DNA from: Quercus robur
Lineage: Eukaryota; Streptophyta; Magnoliopsida; Fagales; Fagaceae
Length of the DNA: 64,000 nt
Reading direction: 5' to 3'
NCBI RefSeq assembly: GCF_932294415.1
Contig: NC_065536.1
Span: forward strand, 12,141,974-12,205,973
Made by a program: the position numbers and the translations under genes. Below, piece by piece: positions 44,480-56,000 of the stretch. Each line of letters starts with the position of its first letter. The first letter of the stretch is position 1. The notes below the pieces were generated by a model that saw nothing but the letters and a program-made list of their open reading frames with translations, had not been told where the DNA came from and searched no databases.

Positions 44480-46977
44480 GTACGTTTGAGATGAGACTTT
44501 GTGTTTTTGTTGGAATGCTTTTAAAGTTTATGTTTGTTTTTGGTGTACTATGTGTGTACTAGTTTATTTGCCTCGAGAATGAGCTTAATTTAGTAATCAT
44601 GTGTCAATTGGAAAGTAGTTTTGGAGAATTAGATCGGATTTTATAATCTATATAGCTACATCCTGACGAGCTTGATGCCAGTTGTGTTTTATATTATTCA
44701 TGTTATAGGCATTTCTTGTATCCATAAGAAAAGACTTGAACTTGAATTGGATTTTTGTTTTTGTTTTTTGGTTGTTAATCTTATAATATGTTTACTTATG
44801 CCGCTGTTTAGCACAATGCTTCCATGGTTCCATTAGGAAACCTCTTCAGGGTAGTCGTTTCATTTTCCTCCTCTTTTTAGTAGCTTGAGTGCAATAAGCA
44901 ATTTATTGCTGTGTATGTAATCTTGCAATGCTATTAAAATAGAGAAAAAACTGTTTAACTGCTTGTTTACTTGAAATACAAATGATTGAAAATGATCTGA
45001 ATCTTATAGTTTCTCACTCTCAACTATTACACGTGTGTATACATACATATATAATTACCTTTGTATAAATTTCAAATGACAATGATATATATATTGGGGT
45101 TGATTATCCAAACCAAAGTCTACCCCATTATATCAGATCATATAGGTGAGCATTTGTAATTCTCCTAAATCCAAAGGTTGAATCATACTGTAGAATTTTG
45201 GGTTTTCTATGTATAAGGGTCATAGAAAAAATGCAGTGTCGGTTTACTTATGGATTGGCATAACATATGGTTGGGGTATCTGTTGTGCAATATAAATTGT
45301 AAAAGCTAGTTCTATAGATGAGGTAAAGAAGAATCAGAGTTTTATGGCTAGGATTTTTTGCTTGATCTTGGAGGATTAGACAAGTTCCAAGGAAAGAATA
45401 CAGCTTGTAAGGAGTTTTTGAGAAAGGTGTATGCAGATGTCCTAGATATACCAAGCTTGACCAGGTAGACGGAAGGGATGTTAATACTTAAAATTATTGA
45501 TACTAGGAATATTACACGTGGGTAGCTGTCTCGTAAACTGGATCATGGAGCAATATTAATCTGCATTGATGTTGATCCAGTGGAAACTGTTGAATGCTAT
45601 TGTATTTTTTGAGTACTGTTTGTTGGAAGTGTAGAATGACATTCTGTTAAATGTTGATAATGATCAATTAAGCTAAATACATTAATGACTCTTGGATTTT
45701 TGTGTAATGTGTATGTCAATAATGATCAACAATGCTAAATGCCTATTTGAGAGAGCTAATAGAGTAAGGTGTACTAGTTGAATAAAATTGAAGAAATGGT
45801 TTCTATGTGCTTGTTCAACATATTGGTCTTGAAATGTTATTGGGGTCTTCTGATCAGTAACCTAGCTTACCTTTTCTTTGGTACTAAATTTAGTTGCATA
45901 CCTGCTTTTGATATATAGACTAGATCAATGAGATGAAGGTCATCAAAGAAACGCCGACAATCTACCGAAAATTCCACCCTAAAATACCTGAATGAAAGAA
46001 GCAAAAAATTGATAAAAGAAAATGCTAGCAATTTGGAACTAGAAAAGTAGAACTGTGGGCATTATTATTACTTCTCTTCAATTCTCCTTGAACTGGGAGA
46101 TACCATGAAAGTGTATGTTCAATTTCAAATTGTTTTATTTTACAGGAATCAATTGGAAGTAGATTTCTTCAATTTGTATTTACTTTATTTTTTATTTAAA
46201 TTGTATATGCAGATCTCAAAAGCATGGGAACTTCCAGTCATGTTTCTATTAAAGCTCACTATTCCTCAAACCACACCTTCAGAATGGAGCAGGTTCTATG
46301 CATCAGCCAATATTGTTCTTTGCCCCCTAGCTCTTTTATATGCTTGCAATTCATTCATGCCATTTGATCATCCAATTGTTTTTCTCCTTCCCCAAACCCA
46401 TTTCCCTCTCTGGTTTATATTACTATTTGCTAGCTCCTCGCTTGCAGTGCTTCACTTCATAATAGAAAAAGAGCCCCCAAAAACTGAGCAGATACCTGTG
46501 CTGCTCATAGCATTTGTCATGAGTGTGTTTTGGATATCCACTATTGCTGGGGAATTGCTGAACTGCCTTGAAGCACTTGGATCACTTCTTGAATTGCCGC
46601 CAGCACTTCTTGGGCTCACAGTACTTGCATGGGGAAATTCAGTGGGGGATCTAGTTGCAGATGTGGCAGTTGCCAAAGCTGGTCAGCCTGCAATGGCCAT
46701 GGCTGGCTGCTTTGCTGGGCCAATGTTTAACATGCTTGTTGGGCTTGGAACAGCTTTGGTGATACAAACTGCCGATGTTTATCCAAATGCTTATGAGCTC
46801 CATTTTCATTTGGGAATTGTGACTGCATTTGTCTTCCTGTTACTGAGCTTGATGGGGTCTCTACTGGTGATTATTTGGTACAGATTCCGGGTGCCTAGGT
46901 TTTGGGGGTTTTGTCTTGTTGGTTTGTATATTCTTTTTATGGCCGTTAGCTTAATAATTGCCAAGTTTTCTGGGTGA
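43631..46977 (+). CDS. Cation/calcium exchanger (CCX family, CCX5-like)
   Basis: This is a membrane antiporter of the Ca2+/cation superfamily; plant CCX proteins exchange K+, Na+, Ca2+ or Mn2+ across endomembranes or the plasma membrane. Two exons, 43631-44479 and 46213-46977, are joined in phase 0 to give 537 residues, near the usual 540-560. Donor ATG|GTACGT and acceptor TATGCAG|ATC are good. The N-terminus is hydrophobic, then S/P-rich. The first alpha repeat has GNGAPDVFAS (residues 128-137) and the second has GNSVGD (424-429) followed by AGQPAMAMAGCFAGP. Both match the family, with helices on each side and a cytosolic acidic loop (about 240-275). ATG 43631 is used; ATGs at 43623 and 43626 are in another frame and overlap the start. 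No lesion is seen. CCX5-like is judged by sequence look only. Confidence 0.9.
44480..46212 (+). other. CCX intron 1 (1.73 kb)
   Basis: GT at 44480 and AG at 46211-46212. The intron is AT-rich with TTTG-rich stretches, and no coding or clear mobile element is seen inside. An open frame runs into exon 2 from an upstream ATG (46105), but the phase-0 acceptor at 46213 gives the conserved protein, so that ATG is not used. Confidence 0.75.
46213..46977 (+). CDS. CCX exon 2
   Basis: It encodes residues 284-536 (stop 46975-46977): WELPVMFLLKLTIP, five or more hydrophobic helices, and the second alpha repeat with GNSVGDLVADVAVAKAG. It ends in a short basic segment and a last helix. Confidence 0.85.
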   Translation: MSKAWELPVMFLLKLTIPQTTPSEWSRFYASANIVLCPLALLYACNSFMPFDHPIVFLLPQTHFPLWFILLFASSSLAVLHFIIEKEPPKTEQIPVLLIAFVMSVFWISTIAGELLNCLEALGSLLELPPALLGLTVLAWGNSVGDLVADVAVAKAGQPAMAMAGCFAGPMFNMLVGLGTALVIQTADVYPNAYELHFHLGIVTAFVFLLLSLMGSLLVIIWYRFRVPRFWGFCLVGLYILFMAVSLIIAKFSG

Positions 46978-47682
46978 ATTGTCTGAGATATGACCGATAG
47001 AGTATGTTGATAAATGCCAACTAATGTGAGAGGATGCAGCTGCTACCTCTTGGGTATCTGCTTGGTAAACTAGGATTGCAGCTAACGAGGAAGAATGGAA
47101 GGATCGAGTAGACTGCAAATTGAAGATAGGTAGAGGTTATAGGTCGGATTAATTAATTAATTTTTTTCCACTACATAGATTAGATGATTCTTTTTGCATT
47201 GACTACCAAATCTTTTTATGATTTATATCAGAATTATCCTTGTCCACTTGTAATATGAAAATATCTATGTATTAAATCTTTTGTCACATATATACCATTA
47301 TTGCAGTCACTTGCCTGTACCTTCATGCTCATCTGAGTATGCCTTGGTTGGCTTTTCAAACTAGTCAGTATTAGAAGTTTCCCTAAGATATGTTCATCAG
47401 CTTATTAATTACTGTGTTTATATTTACCATTTTTTTTTAAAATAAAAAAAATCCTTTGTTTTTCTTTATCCTGTGAAGTCTAAGGGTGAGTTTGGTTCAG
47501 TCTTTTGTAAAAGTGCATAATGAAAAAGTGGAGTTTTCAAAAAGTGCATAATGAAAAAGTGCATTTTAAAAAAGTTGAGTGTTTGGTAAAAACTGTTAAA
47601 TAGTGCTTTTGAAAAAACTTAGTGTTTGGTTAGCACTTATAAAAGTGGATGTTCGAGTTATAAATTACCAAAAAGGACAAGA

Positions 47683-47720
<38 letters not shown>

Positions 47721-47864
47721 TGAATTTTTTGTTTTAATTATCTCTCTTAATGCAAGTTATGGACACAACATTTTTACAAAAATTTCACAATTACCAAAAA
47801 GGACAAGATATATATATATAAAAGTGAATTTTTTGTTTTAATTATCTCTATTAAGGCAAGTTAT

Positions 47865-48185
47865 GGACACAACATTTTTACAAAAATTTCACAATAAAGT
47901 CTATATGACAAGTTGTTAATGGTAGATAAGAAAAATAATAATGTCATTAGTAGGTTCAAATGAGAACTAATAACAAATTACTATGTAAAATTTATTATGA
48001 GAAGTGTTACGTTCACAATATTTTTCGCAATATTTTCACAACAAAATTTACGTGGAAAGTTGTTACTAGTTCTAATTTGAACCCACAACTGAAATTATTT
48101 TTTTACTAACTAATATTAACTAATAACAATCTGTTATTTAAAATTTATTGTGAAAATATTGTGAAAATATTATAGTAGCATATCT
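47865..48185. mobile_element. Two adjacent degenerate Mutator-like MITEs
   Basis: Two units follow each other: ATGGACACAACATTTTTACAA to about 48000, and GAGAAGTGTTACGTTCACAA to about 48185. Each has the complementary ACAAGTTGTTA and AACAATCTGTTA type blocks of the family seen at 42122. They are nested in the Harbinger-like element. Confidence 0.45.
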
Positions 48186-48383
48186 CAATTAGGATTTTTT
48201 ATTTTTTATATTATTTTTCCTTTTTCCATTTCACTTTCAACTATACATTTTATTTCTTTTTCTTTTTTTTTTTCTCCTCCACACATTGTTCACTATCTCT
48301 ACCCCTCTTTTACTCTCATTTTCTCCCTCATTCATTAGAACGTTCCAGGAGCTCTTTCTTCCTCCAGCTCACTCTCTCTCTCT

Positions 48384-48387
<4 letters not shown>

Positions 48388-48424
<37 letters not shown>
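48388..48424. repeat. Poly-T run after (CT)n
   Basis: A long T homopolymer follows a CT repeat. A second T run lies at 48571-48594. Both are assembly-sensitive. Confidence 0.9.
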
Positions 48425-48428
<4 letters not shown>

Positions 48429-48939
48429 GATTCCAAAACTCTCTCTGTGATAAGAAGATTTTCCTTTTCTCCCTCATTCAAGAACATTCCAGGGAGCTCT
48501 CATCTTCGTGCTATTGCTCATCTTTGTCCCCAACCCAGTCCAGATGGGTCAGCTGGCTTATGTCCTTTGTCTTTTTTTTTTTTTTTTTTTTTTTTGCTTT
48601 TATTGTTATGATTTGATTAATTTTAAAACTATGTTTTTGAGTTTGTATTCTGGTAATCTGATTATGCTTGAGTTTAGAGATGTTTGAGAGAAAGATTGTT
48701 TATTATTATGATTTGTAGTGTTTGTTCTGTGTTTGTTCATGGGTATTTTTGTAATTTCATCATTAGCAACGGTAACCCATCAAAATGTGCAGTGCGCGTT
48801 TTCATTTATGGACCCTCAGAGGTCCATAAAATTTCCACGTTCAGTCTCCGTTTTTGGGCTTAACCAAACGCAATTTTAGGCCTGACTTTTTTCAAAAAGC
48901 GCTTTTTGGGCTCAAAATGTGGAAACAAATGGGCACTAA

Positions 48940-49409
48940 AACTATGGACAACCGCAGCCATTAGCATCAACCAATGGTCCAAAAGTTTCCCTTGTACCAA
49001 AGAATGTTTATTTGGAGTGTGTTTTGGCTCCCAACTTATTTGTATTTGGCCTTTTTTGCCTCTATTTTTATTTTTTGCAAATAATCTAACTTCTAGAGAT
49101 TATTTTATTTTGTTTTATTTTTTTATCACACATATAAAATAGTAAAAGTTATCAAAAACTATATCATTTCATAAACACTATTCAAATATGCTGTTCCCAA
49201 ATGCACTCCTAGAATAAATCTGATAATTTTCTTAAATTTCGTAGCAACTTTCTTTTATGTCTTATGATAATATAGTAAAGGAAATTTAAAAAATTTGACA
49301 AAATTTTAAAACACTTTGATAGGTACCCAAAAAGTTGTGATAAACCCAATTGCTAGAGGTATTCAAAATTATACATCAGATAATTAATTAATATATATAT
49401 ATATATATA
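48940..49409. other. Intergenic, ends in (AT)n
   Basis: AT-rich, with no gene seen. A (AT)n tract at 49391-49409 is the target of the solo LTR. Confidence 0.5.
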
Positions 49410-50167
49410 TGTGGGGCCCAACAGTCTATGGGCCCGGCTCGCTCGCTTATGGGGAGTCCACAAGTCACCAAACTAAAGAAGGCCAGGGCCCAAGCCCAAA
49501 AATAGTGAGCCCGATGTGGTTCAAAGGTACGTCCGAGGACCGCTCAGTCCTCGGAAAGCCCAGAACCCCATTGACAAGAATGGGATACAGGCAGACTTGA
49601 AAGATCAGAAAATATCTCAAGGAAATAGTCTTTAAATATCCTTCATTGACATGACATCGCCCCAGACAGAGCCGGATTTTTAGGCTTTATGGACCATCTC
49701 CCACAATTCAGGGATTAGACTGATGGGACAGATATCTGCCCTGGAAAGATCGACCCTACACGTGGACGAAGGACGACGAACGTAGGCTAGTATAAAAGAA
49801 AATGTTATGTGACCAAGGGGGGGATTCTGAGGGAGCTCCTGAAAAAAGAACTTGATGAAAGAGAATGTCTGAAGAATATACGCCGGACATCACCTAAAAA
49901 ACCCGCCGACGGGCAATCGGGGACAACACCACCGCTCCTCGGACAGTATCCGAGGAGCCAGATCCTCCTCAATACAAGGACGAAGGGCCTGAATATCCAG
50001 CCCAAAGCTTTATCTCATGTTGGTTCAACTAAAGTCCGGCCCAAAACGCTATCCTATGATCCAACGCTGGCTTTTTAACCCCACTCTCTACAAATATTAT
50101 TGTGAGGGACTTTCCGTGTGCGAGCCCAACATCGTCGCTGGGCCGTTACAGATTTTGTGCCCTTACA
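49410..50167. mobile_element. Solo LTR, 758 bp
   Basis: It begins TGTGGGGCCCAACAG and ends GTGCCCTTACA (TG...CA). A 5-bp duplication ATATA lies on each side (49405-49409, 50168-50172), though the AT-repeat target weakens that evidence. It is GC-richer than its surroundings and has a TATA-like TAGTATAAAAG near 49788. Only one LTR is present and no internal domain. It most resembles a Ty3/Gypsy-type LTR; the superfamily is an inference. Confidence 0.75.
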
Positions 50168-50900
50168 ATATATTTATAAATATAATTAAATAACATTTTT
50201 TCAAATGAGTAAGTAATCATTACTAATTAGTATTTGTGACCAAATAGTTGCTATATATATTTTTTAGAGATAGTTTTAACTAATGACATCCGCTCCTGAT
50301 CATTATTATTTATAATGAGACTAAGATACTAATTAATTTTGGTGTAGGCAGATATCGAACTCCAAATATCTGGTTTGATTGTAATAGATTTTACCAGTTG
50401 AATTAATTGAAAATCACACAAATATTTAAATGCTGACTAGGTTGTTTTTTGAAAAGATTCATGCCCTCCCATTGAAATTTCCAAGTTAAGAGGTTATTGA
50501 CACTTTGCCCTCTAAAATAAAACAAGCTTGACCATTGTTATACATCTTACAAATCTCCACACACTTGTGAAGATGATTTTTTACACTATGTAACTCATTT
50601 CCGTTATAGGCACTCTGTAACTCATTCATACTCATTTTCGTTACATGTTTGGCTGTTAATTTGTGGTTGGCAACTCTTACAAATGGGAACAACACTGCTA
50701 CTTGGTGAAAAAATACATTTCGGTGCAGCAATCACAAGCTGACACTTGAGCATGCTGTGGATTTGGAGGTCAAATAGGCGTGTCCCTAGAAATTTTTTTC
50801 TCTGATAGCACAAAAGGAATTCTGGACCTCACTAAGGCTCCAAATACTAATAGTCTACAAAATACAGAGGCCCGATCAGCCCAGCTTTAGCTGTTGCTAG
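50168..50900. other. Intergenic, no gene recognised
   Basis: Two overlapping minus-strand open frames at 50486-50813 have no motif I recognise. They may be the edge of the LINE relic that follows. Confidence 0.4.
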
Positions 50901-50919
50901 GATCAATTCATTAACCAAA

Positions 50920-51570
50920 AAACTTACTATGTATAAGCCTACAGTGTTCCATTGTTTCATGTCTTCCGATAGTATTGAATCTTTCCAGTTCACCAGTTGG
51001 TTTTCCTGCTATTATTTCACTTACCTGCCTGTCCTTGGTCTGTAGTTGGTCAGGATTATCATACTAGTGAAACCTTGAGCTTTTGCTTCGTGAATAGCTT
51101 CCCTTGCTGCCAGCATTGTTGAGTGCTTTGGATTTGGGTCTTTACTGGAATGACACCCTTTAAACACCTCTTTTCCGTCCCTGTATTATGCTAAGTACGC
51201 TATTCCTCCTCGTTCCAGCTTTTTTCTGCTATAGCCTTCTGTCAGTACAAGAATCTGCTGGTCTTGCTGGATTTTCTTGGTCAATGGTCATTTTGGATTG
51301 GTATTGAGTCACTGGGTGATTCCTGTCTTCCCTGTTGATGTAGGCTCTCTGTTGTACCTGTCAATCAAAATGTTACCAGCCATTAGTATTTCATGAGGGT
51401 TTGGTACCTTACCTTCAAATAGGGGTTAGTTTCTGCATTTCCATATTGTCCAGAGTCATAGCAATGGTGCTGTCAAAGCTGGGGTTGAGGTTTTTATACT
51501 GCCTTCATGTTCTGCAGCCAATGTTCAAGCCAGTGATGGATATAACTAGGCTGCAAAATATCTGGACACT
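50920..51570 (-). pseudogene. LINE relic (RNase H and zf-RVT region)
   Basis: Minus-strand pieces read TIWKCRN then LFEGKVPNPHEILMAG, followed by QILVLTEGYSRKKLERGGIA, YRDGKEVFKGC and AAREAIHEAKAQGF. This order, an IWKxRN block then an RNase H-like domain, is that of plant L1-type LINE ORF2 C-termini. Stops and frame changes are frequent. The element has no visible 5' part. Confidence 0.5.
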
Positions 51571-51599
51571 ATTTCTGTTACTATGCTCCTTTTTTTTTT

Positions 51600-52152
51600 T
51601 TTTTTTTGCCTGAAACTATGTTCCTTTTTTGTTAGCAAGATTTCACAGGCAAGGCATATTGCAACAAACCAAATGATGACTTTCTTTCATTAATCCTGCT
51701 TTTCCTTTGCATTAATGCCCTTCCATAGTTTATTATGTGCCCATTTTAGTTTGGATTAGGATCAATTAGACTAGTTTGGATTAGGATTAGTTTTATTAAT
51801 AGATTGTTAGATTGGATTTCTTTTGAATTTAAATGTAATCTTTATCTTATAAAGCCAATATTTATTTGGCTTGATGTTGAATAATAAAGCAGGTTTGGAG
51901 TTTGGACTCCCTTGAAGTAGTCCATAAGTTTTGGTTCCTTGAAGCAACCAATAAAAAATTGGGTACGCATCATATTTAGAGATTAGGAGATAGATAGAGA
52001 AATGATAAAGACATCCGAATATGCAAATGAAATAATACAACTAAAGGAGACATACCTTATATTAAACACCACAAAAGAAATTGAAAAAAAACGATGCAGA
52101 AAAGACATATTTCAAAAAAATATCATAATAGGACCTTGATATATTTCCTCAT
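51600..52152. other. 3' flank of the TNL gene
   Basis: AT-rich, with no second gene seen. It would hold the 3' UTR and polyadenylation signals of the TNL on the minus strand; no site was fixed. Confidence 0.45.
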
Positions 52153-53064
52153 TCAAAATTTTGACCAAGATGTTCTAGTATCCTTGGTCGGACTTTCCAA
52201 ATTCATTGAACACACTGAAGCCAATCCCACTGAGTATGTGGAGCACACCTCCTTTGGACACTGGCAACTGGCTTGAGCTCCACACAAACATATGTAGCTC
52301 CTTGCTACTAAAGCCCTCTTTCTCTTGCGATTGCTGTTGTTGCTAAGTTTTCGTGCTTTTAGTAATAGTTGTCGAGAAGTACTCAAAGTTGGGTATAGAG
52401 TATGGCACAATAGTCTGCGTAAGATGAAACCTGGACCTCGGAGATGAGACAGTTTGAGTCGTTGGTGCACAATTCTCTTTGAAATTTGGCGGCCTCTAGA
52501 TTGGACCTCTTCATAGTTGTCATGGAAGATACTAGAATTCTGAGGAGGAGGAAGAGAACACCTGCATTCTACATGGACTCCCATCCTTTTAACAAAAGGA
52601 GTAGATTTTCTGGGTGCAAAAGATGGGAAAAATATTTCACAAGACAGCTCAACTTGGTTTCGATAGCCTAGCTTCAAGTCTTGAAATTGCTTCTGCAATG
52701 AGCTTTGAGGTTTGCAAAAAAACCAAAGATGGTCAAAGCTATTTTTGAATAAGATTCCTCTTTTGAATGTTTGCCTACTACCATTGATGGAAATGTCAAC
52801 ATGATAACAATAATCACTATAATTATCCTCCATTCCAAAAGCAAGACATAGACCAAATGTGGGAAATTCTGGACCAATCCAGAATGATATGGACTTTCCG
52901 ACACTTTGATGGTTGAACCAATTTGGAATGTCATGTCCGGGCAATATAATTTCATATTCATCATCTCCTTGGGATATTCTTCTAGATAACTGTGGATCCA
53001 TTGATATGTCGCTTTTGACACCTAAACATGGTATATTTGGTGGAAGTCCTAAAATGTCTCCAAA
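52153..53064 (-). CDS. TNL exon 5 (C-JID domain and tail)
   Basis: Acceptor AATGCAG|TTTGGAG and stop at 52153-52155. The C-JID (post-LRR jelly-roll) motif EYEIILPGHDIPNWFNHQSV is followed by SISFWIGPEFPTFGLCLAFG. In known TNL resistosomes this domain contacts the effector. The last 100 residues are basic and cysteine-containing, without a known domain. Confidence 0.88.
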   Translation of the reverse strand, partial: FGDILGLPPNIPCLGVKSDISMDPQLSRRISQGDDEYEIILPGHDIPNWFNHQSVGKSISFWIGPEFPTFGLCLAFGMEDNYSDYCYHVDISINGSRQTFKRGILFKNSFDHLWFFCKPQSSLQKQFQDLKLGYRNQVELSCEIFFPSFAPRKSTPFVKRMGVHVECRCSLPPPQNSSIFHDNYEEVQSRGRQISKRIVHQRLKLSHLRGPGFILRRLLCHTLYPTLSTSRQLLLKARKLSNNSNRKRKRALVARSYICLCGAQASCQCPKEVCSTYSVGLASVCSMNLESPTKDTRTSWSKF

Positions 53065-56000
53065 CTGCATTGAATTAGCAAATTCAAGAAATTACAACTT
53101 AGCAAATCTAGTCATGTATTTGTGAAGGTAACAAAATTGGTTTCTTGATAACTTTAAGAGAGAGAGAGAGATGGAGAGAGAGAAACCTGAAGGAACAATT
53201 TGCTTGATGATTGTGAAGTCAGCGAGTGGCAGTTTGATATAAGTACTTTTATTATACTTTTTGGAAGCCTTGGAATTTCCTGAAGTTCATTGCACCTTTC
53301 AATGAAAAGCATACGCAATCTCTCAAATTTGCCAAAGAATTTTGGAAGGGTAACAACATTGCAATCGGTGATGTATAAACTTTCCAATGAGAAGGGGCAA
53401 AAAGAAGTCAATATAAAATCTATTTCTGAGCGAATTTTAAAGAAATTAAGAGATAGATAATTCAAGCTCGGAAAAACATATTTGGGAAAGTCTTCATAAG
53501 ACTTGCATGGTGGTTGTATATCATTCTCAACGTCCTTTGGAAATATGACATCTCCATAAAGAGAGAGTCTTTCAATATGTTTTAATTTATAAATGCTACT
53601 TGGAAGATGTACCAAATGGTTTCCGAGTTGTAAGCTCTTAAGTCCAATGAGATTCCCAAATGATGAAGGAAATTCACAAATACCAGTTGGGTGCAGTGCT
53701 AACTTGCCTAAACATTTCATTTCTTGAGAAATATCTGGGAACTTCTTAAGGCTTGAGCAGCCAGTAAGAGTCAAAGATGCAAGAGATTTCATCATGAGAC
53801 AACTTGGAAGAATTCGAAGTTTAGTGCAATTGTTGAGTTCCCATACTTCAAGCTTTTCAAGATGCCCGACAGAGTCATGAACCTCAACTAAATTCGTACA
53901 ATACCTAAGATCCAATTCTTTTATGTTTGGGGCCTTTGATAAGTCAGGTAATTTCCTAATGTATTTACACCAACTAAAATTTACATATTTCAAGGTTTCG
54001 GACAAAAATATCTGTAGAAGAAAAAAAAAATTAGAATATAGTTTTAAAAAGTAATAATTTATAAATATTATTAATAACCATACCTGCTTGAATTTTTTCT
54101 GTAATCGGCTGCCCGACATGTTGAGTGCAACCAGTTTCTTGGGACAAAAATTGGTTGGCAATGAAGAAAATGGATATCCAGGCCAATCAAGAAACCTTAA
54201 TTCATTGGGAAGATATTCAAGATGTCCAGAGCTATGTAGATTATGAATTATAAGTAATCTGAGATTTTTCATCTTAAGAAATTGCTCCTTTAATTGTACC
54301 TTGATTGGTTCAGGTGAGCACAACATTATGCCTTGAATTTTATCTGACCCCTAGTTGGACAAAGCAAAAAGTGAATCACATTACACAATAGAATTAAAAA
54401 AAAAAAAAAAAAAGAAAAAGAAAAAGAAATTACTAAAAGGAAAAATATGGAGAAGAAACTGACTACATCTACCATGTGAAGAAAATGGAGAAAGTGAATC
54501 AAACTAGATAATACCTTATTTTCAATTAGTAGGTCAAGACCATCCTTATAAAACCATAGCCTGCTACGTTTTCTAGGCTTCCGTGGTGCTTCTTGTCGAA
54601 CAATTTCCCTACCCATTTGTTGTAGCAAGTCTTGCATCGACAATTTATTGTGTTGATCAATAGTCACAAGACACTTATCAATAAGTTTTGGAATACCAGA
54701 TACTGGGTATAAATCACAGGTTTCCAGTATATCCACAACATAATCCATGGAATGTCCATTGAAGAAACATGCAATATCGAGGAAAATATCCCTTTCAGTT
54801 TCATCTAATCCTTCATGACTTATTTTCAATATTTTTTGAATATCTTTATTAGGAAAATTTTCATACTTATATAATGAATTTTTCCATTCGGGTTTTTTTC
54901 TTCCATGCAAATCAGCACCCATTATTGTTAAAGCTAATGGAAGGCCTTTGGCATTACGTATTACTTGGTTTGCAAGTTCCAAATAATCTTCCTTGGGTTC
55001 ATTTCTCTTGAAAGCATATTGATTAAAGAGTTCAAAAGCTTCATGTTCATTTAATCCCTTTACCTCATAGGTTGAAAGACCATTTCCAAAAGTAGCTAGC
55101 AAGTGCTTATCTCTTGTTGTTATAATAATTCTACTTCCAGAAGCAAACCAATCACATCTTCCAAGCAATTTTTCTATCTGGTCTAATTCATCCACACCAT
55201 CAAGAATTACAAGAACCCTTTTGCCACAAAGACTTTCATTTATCATGTTGATTCCTCTAGATATGCTGCCCACCTTCAAATTCTTATTCCCTAATATATC
55301 AAAAAGAAGTGTCTCTTGCAGTTGGATTATGCCTTCATCTGTCTCTGACTTCTCTCTAATGTTCTCTAGAAAGCTTCTTCCATCAAAGAGATAAAAAATC
55401 CTATTATAAATAGCTTTTGCGATTGTGGTTTTACCGACTCCACCAAGGCCATAGATCCCTACCATGCGAACATCATTTGATTCTATATCTAAAAGTAATT
55501 CTATGGCCTTTGCTCGAGAATTTATTCCCACTGGATATTTAGCAACAAATAATGGCATACGATATAATTTTGAATTTGATAACTCTTCGACAATTCCTTG
55601 GATAAATTCGAATTCAATACAACTGCCATTCATTGAAAATTAACAGCATGTAATGAGTTAGATTATAAAAAGGAAATAAGTGTATAAACTAAATTCAAGA
55701 TGTTTAGTTTGTACATTACAACTAAAGTATCACTAATTAAAGTAAGGGACATGTAACTCATAAATTGAATAACTATAATTTTATTAGGATGTTTTTTGGG
55801 CACTTAGCAATTTAGTTGTCACACTCCAACCTAACGAGTGGACTAGGCACGTGAAAGTAGCCACCTTATAAAGTTGTCACTATACAAGCATTCAACGCCT
55901 TTTTATAGAGCAGTAACTATCCTCAAAGAACTATCACATCAAACTAAATTCAGTTGCTCGAACAATCTCCAAAGTAACAACGAAAACAAAAATCCAAAAT

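Larger units (their letters stand above)
47484..48936. mobile_element. PIF/Harbinger-like element, 1.45 kb
   Basis: The left end GGGTGAGTTTGGTTCAGT is identical over its first 17 bases to the element in the Ca2+-ATPase. The right end is the complement of GTGCCCATTTGTTTCCAC. TAA is duplicated (47481-47483 and 48937-48939). The left arm has the same AAAGTGCATAATGAAAAAGTG units, and the right arm shares the GTGCGCGTTTT..TTATGGACC block. Inside are (TA)n, two degenerate Mutator MITEs (about 47865-48185) and a very long poly-T run (48388-48424). There is no transposase. Confidence 0.8.

Noticed and set aside
50486-50813. Two minus-strand ORFs as a small gene downstream of the TNL
   Set aside because: No recognised domain, overlapping frames and proximity to a LINE relic make a real gene unlikely.
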